Below, one piece after another: positions 18,216 to 26,722 of a stretch of 64,000 bases of DNA. Position 1 is the first letter of the stretch. Each line of letters begins with the position of its first letter. The position numbers and the translations under genes are program-made. The notes below the pieces were generated by a model. The model searched no databases and was not told where the DNA came from. It saw only the letters and a list, made by a program, of their open reading frames with translations. Source of the stretch: Saprospirales bacterium (GTDB taxonomy: Bacteria > Bacteroidota > Bacteroidia > Chitinophagales > Saprospiraceae); the NCBI GenBank assembly GCA_007693915.1, contig RECS01000135.1, positions 35,468 to 99,467 on the forward strand, read 5' to 3'.

Positions 18216-18980
18216 ATGAAAAACTTTATACCTCTTTTATCGCTTTTGCTGATTTTAGGATTTACTCAGGAAAAGCAGGCTCAACATACTGCCGGTATTG
18301 GATTTGAACTGGGAGCAAGAGTGGCCGTTGGGCCTTCTGCATTATGGGAGCCCGGAATTACTGATAGTGATATGCATGACTTTACCATAAATATTGGTTA
18401 TTCTTATGGTCTTGCTTTTAGTATGAATTTCGATAGATGGAATAATTTGATCCTGGAAACTATGATTTCTAATGGAACACAAAAATTCAATTTAAAAGAA
18501 AGACTCGGAGCTCAAATAGGAGTAAATACTCTGGATTGGCAAACCACCGACTTGTATTTACTTTATCGCCGTGAAAATAGGGGCGGCTATTTCGAGGTAG
18601 GACCTAAATTGAGTATTATGAACTCTGTTGAACAATCAGTAACTAATAATCCCGGCTTCCAAAGTGAATTTTTTGAAGGTAACTTAGAAGACTTCTATGC
18701 AAGTAGCTATGCCAGTGCAGTTTTTGGTTTTGGGGGTTATTTTGCGGGTAGCAGATCATTCTCTTTGGGTCTTGGCCTTAGATTTGAATACGCATTAACT
18801 AATTTTACAAGTGACACCGGCACATCAACAGGGTTTGGATATCCCCTCCCATATGACTCTTCCTATGATGTTGGAAACTTGAGAAACATCAATGTTTATG
18901 GAACAATAGAGCTAAAAATTCCCATCGGAAGAATAGCAAAAGTAAGATGTGGAGAAAGAGGATTTATTTTTGGAGGATGA
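18216..18980 (+). CDS. Putative outer-membrane beta-barrel protein, unknown function
   Basis: This 254-residue protein has a signal peptide (about 1-22, ending EKQAQH). The mature sequence has regularly spaced Gly and aromatic residues and strand-like stretches (INIGYSYGLAFSMNF, LGLGLRFEYALTNF, VYGTIELKIP), typical of outer-membrane barrels. I do not recognise a family. It follows the FISUMP/T9SS cluster by 150 bp and ends just before a strong terminator, so it closes that transcriptional region. Confidence 0.7.
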   Translation: MKNFIPLLSLLLILGFTQEKQAQHTAGIGFELGARVAVGPSALWEPGITDSDMHDFTINIGYSYGLAFSMNFDRWNNLILETMISNGTQKFNLKERLGAQIGVNTLDWQTTDLYLLYRRENRGGYFEVGPKLSIMNSVEQSVTNNPGFQSEFFEGNLEDFYASSYASAVFGFGGYFAGSRSFSLGLGLRFEYALTNFTSDTGTSTGFGYPLPYDSSYDVGNLRNINVYGTIELKIPIGRIAKVRCGERGFIFGG

Positions 18981-19015
18981 TAAACTCTTTTCTTTAACAT
19001 ACGAAGTAATATAAG

Positions 19016-19050
19016 AAGCCTTCAGTTAAATTTTTCTGAGGGCTTTTTTA
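19016..19050 (+). terminator. Rho-independent terminator
   Basis: A 10-bp stem (19016-19025 with 19036-19045, one G-T pair) has a 10-base AT-rich loop and is followed by a run of six T. It lies 35 bp after the barrel gene. A degenerate version of the same sequence is present upstream of the second ATPase copy near 57010-57047. Confidence 0.85.
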
Positions 19051-19103
19051 TTCAACAAAATGCTCCCCTTTTTTTTATAAATTTACATCCAAAATTACTG
19101 TCC

Positions 19104-21797
19104 ATGGAAAAGTTACCTAAAAAGGGGTCTATTAATTGGCATACCTTAAGTGCGGAAAAATCACTGAAGCTATTGGATAGTCATTCAGAAAAGGGATTAA
19201 ATTCGGAGGTGGTATCCCATAGATTAGAGCATTATGGAAAGAATCAATTGCCGGTAGAGAGCGGCACCCACGCTATATTGAGATTCTTAAGACAATTTCA
19301 CAATATCCTGATTTATGTTCTTATTCTTGCAGCTGTTATTACTGCTTTTTTGGATCATTGGATAGATACTTTTGTAATTCTCGCAGTAGTATTGGTCAAT
19401 GCAATTGTTGGATTTATTCAAGAGGGAAAAGCTGAAAGAGCAATAGAACAATTACAAAAGATGCTTTCTCCAACAGCAAATGTTATCAGAAATGGAAGAA
19501 GAGAGGAAATTCCTGCAGAGGACCTGGTTCCGGGTGATTTGGTACTATTGAAGTCCGGAGATCGCGTTCCGGCTGATTTGAGGATAATTGACGCTAATAA
19601 TCTTCAAATTGAAGAAGCCATGTTAACGGGGGAATCCCACGCAGCTGAAAAAAATAATGATATAGTTGATGATAAAGCAGTTTTGGGTGATAGAACCAAT
19701 CTTGCATTTTCCGGAACAATGGTTACCTATGGAAGGGGGCGCGGTCTGGTAGTAGAAACAGGATTGGATACCGAGTTAGGTAAAATACGCGATATGATAT
19801 CCGAGGTGGAAAAACTGACCACCCCATTACTGAGAAAGATGGATGATTTTGCCAGAAAACTCTCTATTGTTATTGTCGTCATGGCAGCTTTGATTCTACT
19901 TTTTGGTTGGCTGTTGACTGAGGAGGACATGACTGAGCTTTTTTTGTCTGTAATTGCACTTGCTGTTGCTGCAATTCCAGAGGGACTTCCTGCAATTATG
20001 ACCATTACTCTGGCAATTGGAGTTAGTAAAATGGCCGGCAGGAATGCAATCATTAGAAAACTCCCGGCTGTTGAGACACTGGGATCCGTATCAGTAATTT
20101 GTACTGATAAAACCGGCACACTGACTAGAAATGAAATGATGGTAACAAAAATTTACCTCAAAGATCAACTATTGAATGTAAGCGGGGAAGGTTATGCACC
20201 AAAAGGGGAAATCAGAGGACCGGAGGATGAAAATATTGAGGTAAAAGAAAACCGTCAGTTAATGGAATTACTGGAAAGTGCCTTTTATTGCAATGATGCC
20301 GAGATTAATCAGGATGAAAATAAGGAGTGGATTCTCAATGGAGAGCCTACAGAAGGTGCACTTTTTTCATTGGGAAAAAAAGCAGGATTGGAGAAGCCCA
20401 ATGGGAAGCGCCTTCAATCTATTCCATTTGAAAGCGAAAATAAATACATGGCTGTCCTTCATCAATTTGAGGACAATAGACAGAAAATTTTGGTTAAAGG
20501 AGCAGCTGAACGAATTATTGAATTCAGTAATCTCAGTAAAGAGGATAAAGAAATTTGGAAGAATAGAATAAATGATTTGGCATCAAATGGCTTGCGTGTT
20601 TTGGCTTTTGGTTCAAAGACATCAGATAGTGATCAAAAGCTCACCAAAAGTTTGGTAGAAAAAGGATTGAGTTTTCATGGAGTAGTGGGTATAATTGACC
20701 CTCCCCGTTCGGAAGCTATTCAAGCTATTACTGATTGTAAAAATGCTGGAATTATCATAAAGATGATAACTGGAGATCACGCTATTACTGCCTCTGCTAT
20801 AGGTAAGAAGATAGGTATTGACAACAGTGAAAATGTAATTACGGGCGAAGAACTCAACCAGCTCAAGACTGATGAAGAATGGGAGGAGAAAGCCATGGAT
20901 TATTGCATTTTTGCTCGTACAAATCCAGAACATAAACTGAGATTGGTGGAGGCTCTTCAAAGGAGGGGCAAAGTAGTGGCTATGACAGGTGATGGAGTAA
21001 ATGACGCCCCGGCATTAAAAAGAGCCGACGTAGGAGTAGCCATGGGTATAAAAGGAACTGAAGTTACAAAAAATGCTGCCGAAATGGTATTGGCAGACGA
21101 TAATTTTCAATCTATCGCTAGCGCTGTCGAGGAAGGAAGAACAATTTACAACAACCTGAGAAAAGCTATTCTATTTATTCTTCCTACCAATGGAGCTGAA
21201 GCACTTATGGTGATGAGTTCAATTTTGGTAGGATTTACTCTACCCATTACTCCGGTACAGGTTTTATGGGTAAATATGGTTACCGCTGTAACACTAGCTC
21301 TTGCATTGGCTTTTGAACCCCCTGAGAGAACAGTAATGAAAGTACCTCCAAGATCTCAAAAGGAATCTATAGTGGGGAATTATTTCCTTTGGAGAATCAT
21401 TTTCGTTTCTTTCTTGGTGGCAGGTTTCTCTATTTTATTGTTTTTTTATTTTAAAATCTCTTATTCAGTTGAATTTGCGCGAACTATTGCATTGAATACT
21501 CTTGTTGCAGGTCAAGTATTCTACTTGTTTAACAGCAGATACTTATATGAATCCTGTTTGTCCTTTGAAGGAATTTTTGGAAATTTAAAAGTACTGTATG
21601 CAGCTGGTATTTTACTTTTACTTCAATTGTGTTTAACCTATTTACCATTTTTGCAAAATTGGTTTCAAACTGAATCCTTGAGTCCATACCATTGGCTTTA
21701 TTTATCCATTGCAGGACTTACTGTGTTCTTGCTGGTCGAGTTTGAAAAGTTTATTTATCGAAAGTTTTTTTACAAAGCCCAGGTGCTTGAGGATTAA
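19104..21797 (+). CDS. P-type cation-transporting ATPase, copy 1
   Basis: This 897-residue P2-type ATPase has all core motifs in order: an N-terminal cation-ATPase domain, the actuator TGES, PEGLP in the fourth membrane segment, the phosphorylated Asp335 in ICTDKTGTLT, KGAAERI in the nucleotide-binding domain, and MTGDGVNDAPALK at the hinge. It resembles SERCA/PMCA-type calcium pumps. In membrane segment 5 it has PTNGAEAL with Glu699 at the place of SERCA Glu771, but segment 6 reads LWVNMVTAVTLALALAFEP and lacks SERCA's ion-binding Asp. The ion is therefore uncertain: calcium, sodium or another cation. A near-copy lies at 54268-56961. A DUF2905 pseudogene follows 103 bp downstream. Confidence 0.88.
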   Translation: MEKLPKKGSINWHTLSAEKSLKLLDSHSEKGLNSEVVSHRLEHYGKNQLPVESGTHAILRFLRQFHNILIYVLILAAVITAFLDHWIDTFVILAVVLVNAIVGFIQEGKAERAIEQLQKMLSPTANVIRNGRREEIPAEDLVPGDLVLLKSGDRVPADLRIIDANNLQIEEAMLTGESHAAEKNNDIVDDKAVLGDRTNLAFSGTMVTYGRGRGLVVETGLDTELGKIRDMISEVEKLTTPLLRKMDDFARKLSIVIVVMAALILLFGWLLTEEDMTELFLSVIALAVAAIPEGLPAIMTITLAIGVSKMAGRNAIIRKLPAVETLGSVSVICTDKTGTLTRNEMMVTKIYLKDQLLNVSGEGYAPKGEIRGPEDENIEVKENRQLMELLESAFYCNDAEINQDENKEWILNGEPTEGALFSLGKKAGLEKPNGKRLQSIPFESENKYMAVLHQFEDNRQKILVKGAAERIIEFSNLSKEDKEIWKNRINDLASNGLRVLAFGSKTSDSDQKLTKSLVEKGLSFHGVVGIIDPPRSEAIQAITDCKNAGIIIKMITGDHAITASAIGKKIGIDNSENVITGEELNQLKTDEEWEEKAMDYCIFARTNPEHKLRLVEALQRRGKVVAMTGDGVNDAPALKRADVGVAMGIKGTEVTKNAAEMVLADDNFQSIASAVEEGRTIYNNLRKAILFILPTNGAEALMVMSSILVGFTLPITPVQVLWVNMVTAVTLALALAFEPPERTVMKVPPRSQKESIVGNYFLWRIIFVSFLVAGFSILLFFYFKISYSVEFARTIALNTLVAGQVFYLFNSRYLYESCLSFEGIFGNLKVLYAAGILLLLQLCLTYLPFLQNWFQTESLSPYHWLYLSIAGLTVFLLVEFEKFIYRKFFYKAQVLED

Positions 21798-21900
21798 ATA
21801 TTAAACTGTATAACCAGAAAAATACCGATAGACAAATTCAACTACTGACAATGAATTTCAATAGACAGGACTATGTTATTCTTAAAAATAATTCTAAAAA

Positions 21901-22093
21901 ATGGGAAAACTACTCATCAACCTAGGTATTATTTTAATTGCATTTGGATTGGCATTACGATCTTAGGCTGCCATCATGGGTTGGACGACTCCCCGGTGAC
22001 ATCCACTTCAAAGAGAAAAATTTTAGCTTTTATTTTCCGCTTATAACCAGTATTATTATCAATATTTTATTAATTTTTATAAGTCTGGGTTAG
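21901..22093 (+). pseudogene. DUF2905 small membrane protein, frameshifted
   Basis: Translation starts MGKLLINLGIILIAFGLA and stops early at a TAG near 21966. A second frame continues with LPSWVGRLPGDIHFKEKNF and ends at TAG 22091-22093. Compared with the intact paralog at 53614-53829, this copy has lost 5 bases after the first hydrophobic segment, which causes the frameshift. It has also lost about 15 bases near the end. The position directly after the ATPase is the same in both copies. The remaining sequence from 22094 to 22323 holds nothing I can assign. Confidence 0.85.
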
Positions 22094-22323
22094 TGAGTGA
22101 TAAAATATTGAGAAAATAATTAAAAAACATTTCACTTTTAACATCAGCCCACACCATTTTGTGGATCATCTATAAAAGGAATAAACTTTTCCAGAACAAA
22201 CAGTCAATTTAGTAGTTTAAAATTGTCAGTTAATAATCAATCTTTGCAGTGAATGTTTCAATAAGTTTACTTCAAGAGCAGCTAGATATTTCTACATTTA
22301 ACCGATACTAAAATCATCCCATT

Positions 22324-23664
22324 CTATTTATTCCTCAACCACTTCACCACCTCTTTGAAATCAGCTTTTTTCCCATACATTAAAATCCCGACTCTGTATA
22401 TTTTACCAGATAGCCAAACGATAAGGAGTGTGAAAAGTACAAGTAATGCACCGGATACCAATAATTGCCACATAGGTGGGTCAAACGCCAACCGGCAAGG
22501 CATGACTATGGGTGAAAATAGGGGAAACATAGAGCTCCATACAGCTAGCGTACTATTGGGAGACTGCACTGCCACTATGCCTATGTAAATGGCAAGGATG
22601 ATGGGAATGGTCACCACAAAAGACAGACTGTTGTTTTCTCCGAGATCATCACCCATCATTGCACCAAGTGCACCAAACAAAGAGGAATACAGAAGAAAAC
22701 CTCCCAAATAAAAGAAGATAAACGAAATGGAAATGATCCACCAGTTGAATCCTGCTAATTCGTTAAGTACCGCTGTTAGTGTTCCAGGGTCTAATTCAGG
22801 GGTTTCTCCGACACCCATGCCCGGAGCAGAAGCTCCTGCTGCCATCGTATCGCCAAAAAGAGCAGATACTGCGAAGAATACTATAGGAATAAATATCAGC
22901 CAGATCAATATTTGCGTAACACCCACCGCACCTACACCAAGTAGCTTACCCATCATTAGGTGGAAAGGCTTTACGGTCGAGATCATTATTTCAACAATTC
23001 GATTGACTTTTTCTTCCATTACCGATCGCATAATCATCATCCCGTTGATAAAGACCATAAAATAAATTAGCATAGCAATAACCAAACCAATTCCGCCAGC
23101 TACGTAAGGTGCTATATTACTGCCACCGTCGGTGGCAAAATCATCATCATCCTGAAGGGCAGCTGCAACATCTGTAGATGAGGAAATGCTAACTCGGGTA
23201 TTTAATCGTGAAAGTAGGTCTCTATCCACCCCCATTTGATTGATTTTCCAATCCCGCACTCTGCGATTGACGTAATTAGTTATAGCAACATCAGCGTCAA
23301 TATCCAGCCTTTGCTCGGAAATATATCTCAAAGTCAAGGATGGAATAAGGACAGAATCTACTCTTGGTAGTATCAGTACTCCATCCAGATTATTATCTTG
23401 CTTGTATTGAACCAATTCTGATCTCGACCCATCGACGAAAACTGCTTCAATGTTTCCTCCCGCTTCAAACTGCTGTTCCAATATGCCAGAAGGATCTGAT
23501 ATCACAATGGACCTTTTTTCATCTCCGCTATAAGAAAAAATGAGACCAATAACGAGAAAAAACAGTCCAAAGAGAATGGGTGCGCCCAAAGTAATTAGGA
23601 TAAATTGAATTTTCTTTACTCTGCTAAGGTACTCTCGCTCTGCAATAATTTTAATCTTTTTCAT
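22324..23664 (-). CDS. ABC-2 type transporter permease (NatB-like)
   Basis: This 446-residue membrane protein starts at the ATG at 23664 (MKKIKIIAEREYLSRVKKIQF); an upstream in-frame start at 23703 would add 13 residues. It has one transmembrane helix near residues 21-46, a large extracytoplasmic domain, and a C-terminal block of about five helices (from IAPYVAGGIGLVIAMLIYFM onward). The first part (IAEREYLSRVKK) is characteristic of NatB/YhaP-type permeases. It lies 69 bp downstream of its ATPase partner on the same strand. The pair probably exports sodium or a small hydrophobic compound; the substrate is not readable. Confidence 0.87.
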   Translation of the reverse strand: MKKIKIIAEREYLSRVKKIQFILITLGAPILFGLFFLVIGLIFSYSGDEKRSIVISDPSGILEQQFEAGGNIEAVFVDGSRSELVQYKQDNNLDGVLILPRVDSVLIPSLTLRYISEQRLDIDADVAITNYVNRRVRDWKINQMGVDRDLLSRLNTRVSISSSTDVAAALQDDDDFATDGGSNIAPYVAGGIGLVIAMLIYFMVFINGMMIMRSVMEEKVNRIVEIMISTVKPFHLMMGKLLGVGAVGVTQILIWLIFIPIVFFAVSALFGDTMAAGASAPGMGVGETPELDPGTLTAVLNELAGFNWWIISISFIFFYLGGFLLYSSLFGALGAMMGDDLGENNSLSFVVTIPIILAIYIGIVAVQSPNSTLAVWSSMFPLFSPIVMPCRLAFDPPMWQLLVSGALLVLFTLLIVWLSGKIYRVGILMYGKKADFKEVVKWLRNK

Positions 23665-23732
23665 AAAATTCCTGGATTTTAAGGTTGCGGTTTTTAAAGA
23701 CACCCTTCGGGCTACCGTTAATGTTTAATTTT

Positions 23733-24653
23733 TTATTCCTCTCTGATTACAGGCTCTCCTGTTACTTTGATAAAAATATCATTCAGTGAAGGTAGACTTT
23801 TTTCAAAATGAGTCAGTTCAGCACCACTATTAATTACTTCCTTTAAGAGATAGTTGGTATTGTGAGATTCGTCCAATCTTACTCTCCATCTGCCTTTGTT
23901 GTCTTTTTCTAACCAATCTATCCCTTTAGCATTTTGAGCTTGAAAGCCATTATCGGTGCCTATGAGATATTCGTTGGTCCAATAACTTTCTTTAATTTTT
24001 TCCAGATTCCCGCTCAAAACAATTTTTCCGTGATTGATTAATACGATCTGTTCACAAAGTTCCTCAACTTGTTCCATGCGGTGGGTTGAGAGAATGATGC
24101 CCTTACCTTCCTTACTGAGGCGTTTGATCTCATCGCGGATCAAATTGGAATTGACGGGATCGAGACCGGAAAATGGTTCATCCAGAATGAGCAGGTCAGG
24201 GTCGTGCATCACAGCTGCCACAAACTGAATTTTTTGCTGCATCCCCTTTGATAATTCTTCGATCTTCTTTTTCCACCAACTTCCAATGTCAAATCTCTCG
24301 ACCCATTCCTTTATTTTTACCTTTGACTCTGCTTTTGAAAAACCTCTTAGTCTCATTAGATAGATCAAGTGATCGCCTACGGTCATTTTTTTATACAGGC
24401 CTCTTTCTTCAGGAAGATAGCCAATTCCTGATGTAAGGCTGCCATCAACCCTTTTGCCCTTTAACCAGATTTTGCCGCTATCGGGAAGGGTGATACCTGT
24501 AATCATCCTTATGGTAGAAGTTTTTCCTGCACCATTTGGACCAAGTAAGCCAAACAAAACCCCATTGGATACTTCAAAAGAAATATTATCAACCGCCAGG
24601 TGACCTTCGTATTGCTTTTTAACTTCTTCAACCTTTAAAGCGTAGTCCGTCAT
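23733..24653 (-). CDS. ABC transporter ATP-binding protein (NatA-like)
   Basis: This 306-residue protein starts at the ATG at 24653 (MTDYALKVEEVKKQY), preferred over the upstream TTG at 24671. It has Walker A (GPNGAGKTS), a Q-loop region (GYLPEERGLYKKM, typical of NatA/CcmA-type proteins), signature LSKGMQQK, Walker B (LLILDEP), D-loop and the switch His (STHRME). The C-terminal extension of about 80 residues is usual for the subfamily. It forms an exporter with the downstream permease. Confidence 0.92.
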   Translation of the reverse strand: MTDYALKVEEVKKQYEGHLAVDNISFEVSNGVLFGLLGPNGAGKTSTIRMITGITLPDSGKIWLKGKRVDGSLTSGIGYLPEERGLYKKMTVGDHLIYLMRLRGFSKAESKVKIKEWVERFDIGSWWKKKIEELSKGMQQKIQFVAAVMHDPDLLILDEPFSGLDPVNSNLIRDEIKRLSKEGKGIILSTHRMEQVEELCEQIVLINHGKIVLSGNLEKIKESYWTNEYLIGTDNGFQAQNAKGIDWLEKDNKGRWRVRLDESHNTNYLLKEVINSGAELTHFEKSLPSLNDIFIKVTGEPVIREE

Positions 24654-24751
24654 AATTTTAATTTTTTGCAAATTTATATTTTAAATTGTGATAATGTAGA
24701 TAATTACGATAAAAGGGCTTATTTTTAATATTAAATTTAGTCATCAGTCCG

Positions 24752-25690
24752 ATGAATTTAAAAACAGAATGGATATCAATAGTCTATAATCCCGTTGCAG
24801 GAGGTGGAGGTAGTTTACATAAAATAAAAGAGCTGGTCAGACTTTTAGAGAAAAATGGAATACAAGTAAAGCTTTTTTCAACCCAAAAAGGAGATCAACC
24901 TCTATTGGAGCAGGACTTACGAAATATTTCAAAATCAGGAAAAATCATTGTAGCTGGGGGAGACGGTAGTTTGAATAAACTGGTTAATCAAGTTTATCGT
25001 CATTTTGGGAATAAATTGTTCGAATGGGAATTTGCTGTTTTTCCAATAGGCTCAGGAAATGATTGGGCAAGTGCTTACGGGTTTTCACCCAAGCTTGAAA
25101 CCTGGGTCACAACATTTATAAGAGGACGTAAAGTATTGGCACCACTTGTGGAATTGAAAGTAAAAAATTCCGAAAAAAATTATAAAATTTTGGCAATCAA
25201 TTCAGTCGGTGCAGGAGTGACAGGGGAAATAATGAAGCGCTTGCACAAAGGTAGATCAAAGAGTCCTTCCAAAGCTGCTTATCTTGCGTCTACACTTATT
25301 TCATTTTATCACTATAAATATCCGAAATTCACGATAAGTATAGATGAACACACAAGAAAATTAAAAATGTTGACCGCCAATTTAGGTCTAAATAGAACCA
25401 CGGGCGGTGGGATGGGTCTTTTTCCGCAGAATAAAATAGATTCCGGTTTAGGCCTTACTATAGTTGACAAGCCCAAACTAACTGCAATTCCCTCACTTTT
25501 GTGGCAATTGTACTTTGGCAATATTTCCAAAGCGAAGAAAACTGTTGAATGCCTAAAGCCGAATAGGATAGAAATTCATTCAGAAGTAGGGCAGTATATG
25601 GAAATAGACGGGGAAATGCATTTTTTCATTTCCTATTCAGCGCAATTACATGCTAATCGACTTCGGATATTTGGAATTAGAAAAAGGTAA
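24752..25690 (+). CDS. Diacylglycerol kinase-family lipid kinase (YegS/BmrU-like)
   Basis: This 312-residue protein shows the family's N-terminal YNPVAGGGGSLHKI, the nucleotide-binding GGDGSLNKL (Ser in place of the usual Thr of GGDGT) and GSGNDWAS. The C-terminal beta-sandwich ends in YMEIDGEMH, matching the DGE motif of catalytic domains. It probably phosphorylates a lipid such as diacylglycerol, a sphingoid base or phosphatidylglycerol at the inner membrane. It is divergent from the ABC gene pair, with about 100 bp between starts. Confidence 0.88.
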   Translation: MNLKTEWISIVYNPVAGGGGSLHKIKELVRLLEKNGIQVKLFSTQKGDQPLLEQDLRNISKSGKIIVAGGDGSLNKLVNQVYRHFGNKLFEWEFAVFPIGSGNDWASAYGFSPKLETWVTTFIRGRKVLAPLVELKVKNSEKNYKILAINSVGAGVTGEIMKRLHKGRSKSPSKAAYLASTLISFYHYKYPKFTISIDEHTRKLKMLTANLGLNRTTGGGMGLFPQNKIDSGLGLTIVDKPKLTAIPSLLWQLYFGNISKAKKTVECLKPNRIEIHSEVGQYMEIDGEMHFFISYSAQLHANRLRIFGIRKR

Positions 25691-25813
25691 GTGGGATTCT
25701 GATTTTTTTTTTCAAATTCCTTTTTTTATTCACAAGAATAACGTATATTCAATGCTGATAAAGTAGTTCTCAGTACCTTTGTATATTGATTTTATTAACT
25801 AAAAAATCAGATA

Positions 25814-26491
25814 ATGAATAAGTTAAATTGTATCGTGCTGTTATCAGCAATGTTTTTTGTAATTGGATTACCAATGACTGAGGCGCAAATCAGCGAAGGT
25901 TCCAATGTGATGAGTCAAGGAAGTCAGCCATCTTTTTCTTTTACTGTAAATAATGCCGATGAGCGTTTGGCTAGTAATGAATTCCAATCCTATGTCCGAT
26001 CAGAATTTCGAACACGAGTCAGGAGGGACAGGAGAGCCAATGAATGGGTTGCCAGAGATGTAAATGTAGTAGGAATAGATGCGACCAAAGCTATTACAAT
26101 ATATGCAAAATTCAATGAAGCCGGTGGTGATGTAGCTGTCAATTTATGGTTCGAAATGGATGGGAAGTTTCTTTCCACAGCTGAATATCCAAGTAAGCGA
26201 CAAGGTATATTTGAGTTTATTGAAAAGTATAAAGCTCAATTGAGAACTGCAACAATAGAGTCTATTATCTCCGACCAAGAAAATGATTTGCGGTCGCTGG
26301 AAAGACAACTAAACAGGTTGCAGAGAAATAAATCCGGCTATGAAAAAGACATCCGTGACGCTGAAAAAACCATTGAGGATTCTAAAAAGAAAATAGAAGA
26401 GAATAAAAAGGAACAGAGTGAAACCGAAAGTGCCATTGAACGTCAAAGACAACTTATCGAAGAAACGAGAAGGAAATTGAGAGATATTTGA
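25814..26491 (+). CDS. Secreted protein with C-terminal coiled coil, unknown function
   Basis: This 225-residue protein has a signal peptide (about 1-25, ending MTEAQI). Residues about 35-150 form a globular domain with RSEFRTRVRRDRR and AKAITIYAKFNEAGGDVAVNLW-type strands. Residues 153-225 are strongly charged heptad-like sequence (SIISDQENDLRSLERQLNRL) predicted to be coiled coil. The domain order resembles small periplasmic proteins seen in Bacteroidota, but I do not recognise a named family. The gene appears to be alone in its transcription unit. Confidence 0.72.
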   Translation: MNKLNCIVLLSAMFFVIGLPMTEAQISEGSNVMSQGSQPSFSFTVNNADERLASNEFQSYVRSEFRTRVRRDRRANEWVARDVNVVGIDATKAITIYAKFNEAGGDVAVNLWFEMDGKFLSTAEYPSKRQGIFEFIEKYKAQLRTATIESIISDQENDLRSLERQLNRLQRNKSGYEKDIRDAEKTIEDSKKKIEENKKEQSETESAIERQRQLIEETRRKLRDI

Positions 26492-26722
26492 TACCAAATA
26501 ATGGTTGTTTAAGAATTGAGCCTTCGGTTATCGCTCTTTGCGGAGGTGAGAGTTGTGGAAAGTGTAAGAAACCTAGAATTATTTATCTTTCAACTTTTCA
26601 ACCTTGAGCAATATACAATCTTTATCGCCATTCCACTTTATTTTGTTTTGTGTCAATACGAGACAGGCACCTATATAGAACCATTCCCAAAAATCCCTTA
26701 TCTTCGATAAAAATCTATCCAA

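Larger units (their letters stand above)
19016..22093. repeat. Segmental duplication, copy 1 (inverted relative to copy 2 at 53614-57047)
   Basis: The duplicated unit holds an upstream terminator, a noncoding leader, a P-type ATPase gene and a DUF2905 gene. The leaders share a 19-base identical run, TTTATTCAACAAAATGCTC, and resemble each other up to the start codon. The two ATPases have exactly the same length (897 residues). Here the DUF2905 gene is broken. Confidence 0.85.

Noticed and set aside
26516..26710. 64-residue plus-strand open frame before the YtcJ-like gene
   Set aside because: It starts at TTG, has no recognisable features and overlaps the likely leader of the following gene.
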